Shown in pieces: positions 56,630 through 64,000 of a DNA stretch of 64,000 nt. Position 1 is the stretch's first letter, and each line of letters starts with the position of its first letter. The position numbers and the translations under genes are program-made. The stretch is from Valencia hispanica (Eukaryota; Chordata; Actinopteri; Cyprinodontiformes; Valenciidae). Below the pieces are notes generated by a model. That model was not told the DNA's origin, did no database searches, and saw nothing but the letters and a program-made list of their open reading frames with translations. The stretch covers positions 39,772,961 to 39,836,960 of the forward strand of contig OY747713.1 of NCBI GenBank assembly GCA_963556495.2, written 5' to 3'.

Positions 56630-59435
56630 CTCAGGAAACAACATGACGGTAGCCATGTTGCCAAGCAACTTGAGTCAGGTGGTGGGCTATAATTGGACCC
56701 CATGTTGTAAGAGATAAACCTGTCTCAGTTCTGGTATTGTACTGTGATACACTTGAGTGTTAATAAATACTCTGCCCCTTCAGCTCTACCTTTCTCTGAG
56801 TTTGCCTTCACAGCTCTTGTTCCAAATGCACAACATTTGACTTTTAGTCTGATTATGTTAGAGTTAAACTCAAGGTTGAAATTAGTGCTGAATATTATTC
56901 AGTATTTAACTATTAACAGGTAGTCAGAGGAAAACTTCATTTCATGAACTTAAATTGTGCCTTATTTGTTATAGTTTCAGTGAGATTATTCTAAGGTAAA
57001 GCTTCATGATTTGAGTTTTTTTAAAATATTTTGAAAAGTTGGATTGTTTTGTTTAATGTCTCTTTTTTTAAACAACAGTGTTAAAAATAATCTCACATCA
57101 GGATCAATGCTTGAATAGTATTGTAATAAGTAATAAGTGATGCTAGTTCCTGGGAAGCTTACAACCAATAGATTAGAGCACTTATGACAAATTCCAGGAA
57201 AAAGTGCCACAGTAACCAAAGTTTTCCCTGGCTGTTTAAAGCAGGGAGGAGGGCCTCTCTCCTCTCCTCCACCTGTTTCTGTGCACTATTGGTCAATTGG
57301 CTGAAGAAAGGCTCCTAACCATTGCATAGACAATTGGATCATGCAAAACATCTTTTTTTTTCTTTTTTTACACAATTGCAATCTATCATTTTTGCTTCCC
57401 TGCTTCAATTAGACATTACTTAAGAAAATATTCTTTGACTTTGCGTTGTTTGATGGTGATGGTTTCTGTAGCTAATTTGCTCTTTGTTGTCAGTGCATTT
57501 GCACAGAATTGTACATAGCGTGAGCTCACATAAACACGCATGCACCGGCTTGCTCGACGTCACAGTCCGCCTTTACAGTTTTGCGTGCTGCTGAACAGGA
57601 GCTCATTTTGGCCCTTAGGTGATTACTATCTATTCATTTGGCGAGGTGGTTCACATGAAACAAAACAGGCTTTCACGGATAATCAGCTTAAAAAATGCAC
57701 ACTCGCATGCACAAAAGAGAGTAATCAAATACAAGACAGGATATCTGTCATTAGTGCATGTCAATTCTAAGGAGTTTACTATGGTTACCATTTTGAAGGG
57801 CCCTAGAAACAGTTATGCTCTCTTTAGTTTACACATGTTGTACATTAAACTAATGTATGTTTTTTGGGGTAGTTTAGGAAATTAGAAAGACATTTAGGAA
57901 GCTCCTTATGTTAAAACGATGAAATACTGTGACAAACCCTCTTCGAAAGACAGAACTACTTCTTGGATACCTGTCCTTGGTTCTGATGAACATCTCGAGA
58001 TCTATCTACATCACCTGAAAAGAAGTCTTTTGGTGTCTCCCAGGAACCACCTGCAAGAAATGAGGCCCAGATCTGAGGTGGGTACCAGCAGGGAGACATG
58101 TTAATGAATTAATATGCATTGCCCCAATTAGCCTCAGCACTGCAATAATTATCGCTCACACACGTTTGATGCGCTGGAAATCGGGACATCCCATTGCGCA
58201 GCCCTTGACTACCCAAAAGGCTTGTGGGAACTTATTTTTACTCCAGATGAGGTCAAACGTTTCCGTTTTGTTCTCGCTGCACATTAATTAGGCAGAATTC
58301 ACTTGGAGAAAGAATGGGACGTGACAGATGAGCGGTCTGATTCCACCAAACTCACCTCCGGGGATTAAGGAGGTTTTTAGAAAGCAGACCATGTTTGTGC
58401 GCTACTTGTGATTACCATAATCAGCTTCTGTTCATGGTCAGAGGGTGAGCTAACAAGAGTTTTCTCTTTGTTTGTTTTTTGATTTTCTAATTATTTGAAT
58501 AATATTAAGAGCATTTGCTAAAGTGCTGCTTTAAAGAGAGGGACAGAATAGAATGGTCAACGCTTAGATGTGTGGCCAAGTTAAAAGTTGACTGTAAAGT
58601 AAGCTAATCATATTTTAAAAAAACACAACAATTTTTTGTTAAACTTTTTTTTTTCCATAGATTGTTTGAATATCTCACAGAGCACAGTTCAGTCTGTCTT
58701 GCAACAAGAGCAAGAGTGGCGCAACTGCAAACCTACCAAAACATGGCTGGCCTCAAAAAACAACGGTGTTCAGAACTTTTGCCACTTTGACCTAAACAGT
58801 AGAGTTGAAAGTATCGGCAGGGCACAACAATTTTTCAAAAGAATTAAAATAGAATATATTTTTCTGGAGTTTTTATTTTAGTCTTTTTTTTACCTGCCTC
58901 AGACAAATAATAAACTAAACATTCAGTATTTTAATGAAATGAACAAATTGGACTGATTTTCGTTACACTCCCAAGTTTAAAGCTCTCATTTACTCGTGTT
59001 TTCAAAAAATTTCCTGTGGTCTCTAGTATGAATTAATGCCTTGTGAGTCATTGTCTTTGGAAAAGAGGGCTCTCGCACTCCTGTTTCAGGGGATTCAAGT
59101 GCGTTGGAGAAGTGGGTGGGGGAATTACGAGACTTGCACATTATTATTCATGATATGCAAACATCTTGCCTCTGAATGGCTAACAGCAATGCGACTCCCA
59201 TGCTGCCCTCGAACTTAACTTACCTCGATGATGGTGACGAACTCCAACCGTTTCTTCCTCAGCTCTTCTTTCTTGGGTGTGTTATCGCAGCAAATAACAC
59301 AACCCCAAACGTGTTTTCGTTTCCTGACTAACTCGTTTTAACAATCTATTTCCTTTCTGTGGCTATAAAGCAGGCAACAGGGGGGTCGGAGAAAACCGGC
59401 ACGTGCTGCATGGAGACTGGGGACTCAACAGTGAC
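56630..59435. other. No gene recognised; unique-looking, includes a possible regulatory cluster
   Basis: No repeats or domains. The subregion 58085-58310 (TTAATGAATTAATATGCATT, CCCCAATTAGCC, AATAATTATCG, CACATTAATTAGGC) is listed separately. Confidence 0.5.
58085..58310. promoter_or_regulatory. Candidate conserved non-coding element with POU/homeodomain-type words
   Basis: Within 220 bp there are four ATTA/TAAT clusters, including AATTAATATGCAT, which contains an ATGCAT octamer-like core. They are embedded in mixed-composition sequence with no repeat signature. This layout resembles vertebrate developmental enhancers. Support is motif density only. Confidence 0.25.
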
Positions 59436-59439
59436 GCAG

Positions 59440-59512
59440 CCTAGAAGAAGGGACAGAGCAGATTGTACATCTTGAGGAAGCTTAGCTCCTTCAAGGTTTG
59501 CAGCAAGATGAT
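59440..59512 (+). mobile_element. Short Rex1-like fragment
   Basis: AGAAGAAGGGACAGAGCAGA, then a TTGAGGAAGCTTAGCTCC word and TTCAAGGTTTGCAGCAAGAT correspond to the KKGQSRLYFLRKLRSFKVCSKM part of the Rex1-like reverse transcriptase. Neither end of the LINE is present; it is an isolated internal fragment. Confidence 0.75.
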
Positions 59513-62500
59513 ATTCTGTCATATTTCAAAGAAGTCAACTGGAAATCTAAGAAAACGGTGGAAGGACAAAACCATCAAAATCACGGAAGTTTGAAAGACC
59601 TTTAGGTACTCTTCTACACTACCTAAAAACACAATTCATATCTTCAGAAAGCTATTAACCAGAAAAAATACTGAACAAAAACAAGCATCTACCATTCTGG
59701 TACACTGGAGCTTTGAGCAGTTAGAAACAGATATGTTGCCTCGGAGCTTTTGATGAGGGCAAAATCTCAGGCTCAGTGAATGCCGGGCATGCATTCATCT
59801 CCTGTCCAAATGAACCATGGCTCCAAATGATATCTAATTTTGCCCATAGCCTTCCAACTGTGCAGTAGAGGGTCAAAAAAGCCTCTGGCTCCGCTGCTTC
59901 ACCCTCGGCCCACATCATTTTCATTTTTGGTTACACATCAGCGCATTTAAACCCTGAACACCACTCATCTTCTTTCTGCCGGAGGACCACCTTAAGTGCT
60001 GCGGCCATTTAAAGTCTCTTCTCATCTGCATTATTCAGCTGACATATTGGTTCTGTATCATTACCTGAGAAGAAGGATGACTCTTATTAGGTTTTCAGAT
60101 TATTTCACACTGATGTGGCTCTATACTGGATTCGTACATCTAGACTGAAATTGTATCCATTCTTCTTTGCAAAATAGTTCTTTGCATGTTTCGCTCATTG
60201 TGACGTCGCAATGAGGCACTTTTTCAAACAGCTTGTAGAAGCGCAAGATTTCTGAAGGCAAAAATTTACTAAATGATGGATGGATGGTTTTTATTCATAT
60301 TTTGAGTGTTTATAGAGGCAGCAGAGACCCAAATGACCCCACAGAAGGATGAAAAAAGTTACATTTGTATTATATGTCCCTTTTAAGGGCATGATAAACT
60401 CCTCCATTGTAAAAATCTCTCTCTCCGTTTGCACGCCTTCTGTTTTCGTCTCTTCATGTTGGTGTTATGCAGTTGCGTTGCGAAGCTTCAGATGACGTCA
60501 TGAGGCTAGACCGACTAGGCCCTGTGTTGGTGGAAGAGCAACTGATTCTATTTTCTTGGAAAAGCCCAATATGAGATGTTCAATCCTTGGAATTCTGTTT
60601 TACAACCTATCCTTGTTTTCAATTTGTCCAGAACTTCCTCCCTGACCTGTCTGTTGTGTTCCTTCATCTTCACGATCCAGTAATGTTCTCTGACAAACCT
60701 CTGAGGCCTTCACAGAACAGCTCTGTTCATACTGAGATTAAATTAGGTGACTTCTGAAGAGAACTTGTGACCCTGGGCTTTATTTAGGGGAATGACAGTA
60801 AAGGAGGCGGAACAAATACAAACATTTTACAAAAAAAAAAAAAAAAAATCATGTATCCTTGTTTTTCCACTTTACAAATTCCAATAAGCAAAAACATTTT
60901 ACTTTATGGTTGCCATTTGATAGTTTGCATACTTTTGCAGTCCACTGTGCAAGTTTTCCATTGTTAAGAAATCAACAGAACCGTATGAAGTTTGAATAAA
61001 ATACCTGAATGTACCAAAACTAAATCCCATCTTAAAATATGTGAGGGGAGTTGGCAATCAACATGTAAAATTTGTGGTTATGTGGAGAACTGCTGTCAAC
61101 AGAGAGAAATGAAGCGCAGAACAACAATGTAGACTCTGGTAGGAGGATAGGGAGGAGTGATGGAACAGAGACGTCTCCGTGAGCCAAAGCAAACACGACA
61201 GGATGGAGTCTGAGGCTACAAAGCAGAATGGCTGACTGGCCTTTGACATCTCAAACACATTTTAATTAAAACAGATTGGTAATGGAGAAGGGGGGTTAAA
61301 GGAGGGGACTCTGGCCATAGAAACAAGATGTGGCCAAACTAGGAGGTTTACTTATCCTATAAGGAAGAGGGCGTTTGTAACAGGATTTATCACACTAAAC
61401 TTTCTTTTTTTGACCTTCAACTACTTTACAGACTCTCAGGAAGGATACGGTAGTACTGAAATATCTATCTATGTATGAGTCAGCTTGTTTACACGTTTCA
61501 GATCGTTACGATCACAGCTCTGCGAACTGACGTGTCTATGCCCAGTCGTCTGGATGCGAACCTTGGGAGAAATAGGCGTGTTGGTGTAAATTTGGCAGCC
61601 GATGCGGACAACCGGGGTGTCTGGCTGAGGCTTCTCGCCCCCTGTGGAGCCTCGAAGTGAGGGTTGAGACTAGTTCATCACTCTCACAGGATGGGGGTGA
61701 TTACTTGGCGACTGTATTCTGGGTACTGGATCTAAATATAGCAGCACTGCTTCATGGTGGTGGGGGTGGTAATGAAGGCATGTGGTCGTTGATTCAGAGG
61801 GATTAACATTTATACAGAGGATGGATCGCAGTCAGAGTCAGAAAGAGGGCATCTCTGCAGATGAGTGAATTACAGTTTCAACTAAGAAGTTTGATTTAAA
61901 CTTTATTTAAGAAACGCCTTTTTACGAACACCGTCACCATGAAAATTCAGTGAAATCCAGGGGCTGAAACTGTGTGGACCGTCATCTTATTTTGGTACAG
62001 TGTACTAGAAATAATTCATCGATTTTAGGGGTCTCATGAGTTATCCAGCTCACAACATTAAAACTGTAAAGGATTTTTTGGGGGTCTTAAAAGACACTGA
62101 ACTTTAGCAAAAAAAGAAAGATTTCCTTCATCACAAGCTGTGTTCTGTGTTCCATAAAATGCATTTGAACTGCTTTTCTAATTCTAAGGTGGTATTGCGC
62201 CATCAAAATACAGACATTGCTTCAAAGCAGGTGCTGCAGGGTCATTTAAAGGCTAAAGGGTGGTAAGGAAAGTCACAGTCACGATGCATTTATTTTTTGT
62301 CTTGGAAGTTCAGGTCGTGGAAAGCGTGGAACTGTCCAGTGCGAATACATCAGTTCTCATTGTTAACATGTCAGTACACTCATAAACCCAATCAGGCAGT
62401 GATTATGAGTTACTCTCCTTTCAAAGGGGCAGAGGCTGCAGTTTTTCCTTACAGAGCCAGCACAGATACACCCATCATTATGTACTTCCTATTCTGAGCT

Positions 62501-63667
62501 TAACAGTTTGTTCCGAATGTTGTTCCCTTAATGCTGTGTGTGCTACTGTTGGAAAAACTGTCTGTGCAATGGGAAAAGCAGAAAGCCCTGAGCTGTTTAA
62601 ATGTTAATGATTTGGACTGTGCTGTGGTTCAGATCTGCATAATAAGACCTGCTAAATAAGTTGACAACACCTGCAGGGTTATTCTATCCAGTTTGCTAAG
62701 CTGCCCTGGCAAATCATTCTCCAGCTCGGTGACAAAGTCGTTGGTCCACTGTTTCTGTGTTCTGGTGTTTGATTGTAGATCGTGAAAACAACGAGAAAAA
62801 AATCTTTCCTTCATATCATTTGGATGTTAAACTTTCAAGCCAGCGTTTTTTGTTCAGTGGTATAAACCAACTCTTTAGTTATATTTTATTAACACTATTC
62901 CTTCCATCCATTGTCTTGGGTATACCCCAAAAATAGAGGTTTCAATCTAGACTGGACTGATCCCAACATCCTTTTTTCATCCCGTGAATCGTTTTAAACC
63001 TTTCTAAATATAATAAAATCTGCTATGTAAAGTGAAATTAAACACAAGTTATATAAGCAGTCTGAACAAAGACATCAGAAAATAAATGATGTAAGAACAC
63101 AGCACAGATCTGACACAGTCACTGAATAGGATTATAAAATTTCCCACTCCCTGAGGTGGTTTTAAACAGTGCATGACTGCAGTAGCTCAGGATCGTTAAA
63201 GCAATACGAAGTAAAGGGGAAAGAAGACCTTTTACAGTTTTTTTTCTGAGGCATACACTCACTGAATGAGATGCATTTGTTAAAACCTCCTTTTCATGTT
63301 TTCTAAACTAAGCTGTTATGTTAAGTTGGCACAATTAGTACTGATGATTTCGATAACCTGAGATGTTTACTTTATTGGGAGGTAATAAGATACTGCTAGA
63401 GAACTACTGTTCGCTTAAACAAATACATTTTGTCATAGCCACAAGACTTTAATGGAAGTGCAAAAATGTAAAATCAAAATTTGAAGGCATTCATAACTCT
63501 GATGCACCTTAATAAAATCCATTGGAAACAATGATCTTTGGAAATATCTTGTAATGTCTTTAATCAGTAGATTCCACTTGTGTCTTACCTAAGCCTAGGT
63601 CACAAGAACCCGTAAGAACAGCTGCCAATACCTATGAACGATTTTGTGACCATTTCCTACGGCTTCC
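59513..63667. other. No gene recognised
   Basis: Unique-looking sequence. Notable items are an A-run of about 18 at 60831-60848, and a full CRE-type octamer TGACGTCA at 60493-60500 with a related near-palindrome GTGACGTCGCAATG at about 60199. No frame has a recognisable domain. Confidence 0.5.
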
Positions 63668-64000
63668 TTAAAGGGATATTCCACCCCTAAGGGAAATTTA
63701 GTCTGTTGCCATATTCCCCAGAGTTAGATAAGTGAGAAAAAGTATTCTGTAACAAGCCCAGTCATTCTCCTCATCTGGCGGTAGCCCATTTGCTTTAGCT
63801 TAGCATAAGCAATGCAACTGAATGGGAACAGGTAGCATTTCGTGTGCAAAAGTGATGAAAATTATTCAATAATAATCATAATTATTCCTGGTGACCTCAA
63901 TAATCGTATTGATTGCAAATGACAATAATAGGTAACAGGAAGGAATTACAGGAGGCAATTTAGACTTGGGACTATATTACGAAAAAACACAGCTGTAAGC
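63668..64000. mobile_element. Left end of a TTAA-type MITE running off the window
   Basis: TTAA at 63668-63671 is followed by AGGGATATTCCACCCCTAAG, the kind of terminus used by TTAA-targeting fish MITEs. The interior GCTTTAGCTTAGCATAAGC then AATGCAACTGAATGGGAAC also looks repetitive. The right end, if present, lies beyond the window. Confidence 0.45.

Noticed and set aside
60831..60848. A-run as the tail of a second processed copy
   Set aside because: No target duplication, open frame or transcript-like sequence upstream was found.

Overview
The window is vertebrate, almost certainly teleost fish, nuclear DNA. The identifying evidence is the repeats: Rex3 (RTE clade) with its GATG-repeat 3' tail, Rex1/CR1-type and L2-type LINEs with GAATT-repeat tails, many Tc1-like transposase relics, hAT- and Harbinger-like elements, and a tRNA-derived SINE. 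There are no operons, no bacterial genes and no CRISPR. No multi-exon host gene is recognisable, so this is an intergenic or large-intron region. Many open frames are by-products of repeats or chance.

Layout. 1-3.9 kb: no gene. 3.9-6.45 kb: a Harbinger-like element with a hAT-like element (8-bp target duplication) inside it. 6.6-15.2 kb: Tc1 relics, two MITEs, an L2-type LINE tail and a 270-bp solo-LTR-like element with a perfect 6-bp duplication. 16.7-19.9 kb: a Rex1-like LINE on the minus strand, well preserved apart from one frameshift. 20.05-20.29 kb: an array of tandem palindromes. 23.2-24.1 kb: a TTAA-flanked MITE inside a LINE tail. 24.9-29.7 kb: a three-layer nest, Rex3 (5'-inverted, 13-bp perfect duplication) inside a hAT-like element (8-bp duplication) inside a Tc1 transposase relic. 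29.8-31.9 kb: a processed retrocopy with an intact 258-codon frame, poly(A) tail and 16-bp duplication, inside an L2-type LINE tail. 33.5-39.8 kb: Tc1 relics, a SINE and a Rex3 fragment. 43.0-44.1 kb: a truncated Rex1. 44.7-49.5 kb: a nearly full-length L2 LINE with an esterase-type ORF1 and an endonuclease/reverse-transcriptase ORF2. 51.9-56.6 kb: an L2 tail with an exact 123-bp tandem duplication, a Tc1 element with TIRs interrupted by a LINE/SINE tail, and a hAT-like element carrying an internally deleted Rex1. 56.6-64 kb: mostly unique sequence.

How the parts relate. The LINEs supply the endonuclease/reverse-transcriptase activity that copies RNA into DNA, and they probably made the SINE and retrocopy insertions too. 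The cut-and-paste relics are all inactive. At least eight nested insertions allow a relative-age order to be read from sequence alone. The best candidate for something new and functional is the intact retrocopy frame at 30142-30918, whose parent gene I could not identify. The most unusual DNA structure is the 64-bp palindrome array at 20046-20287.
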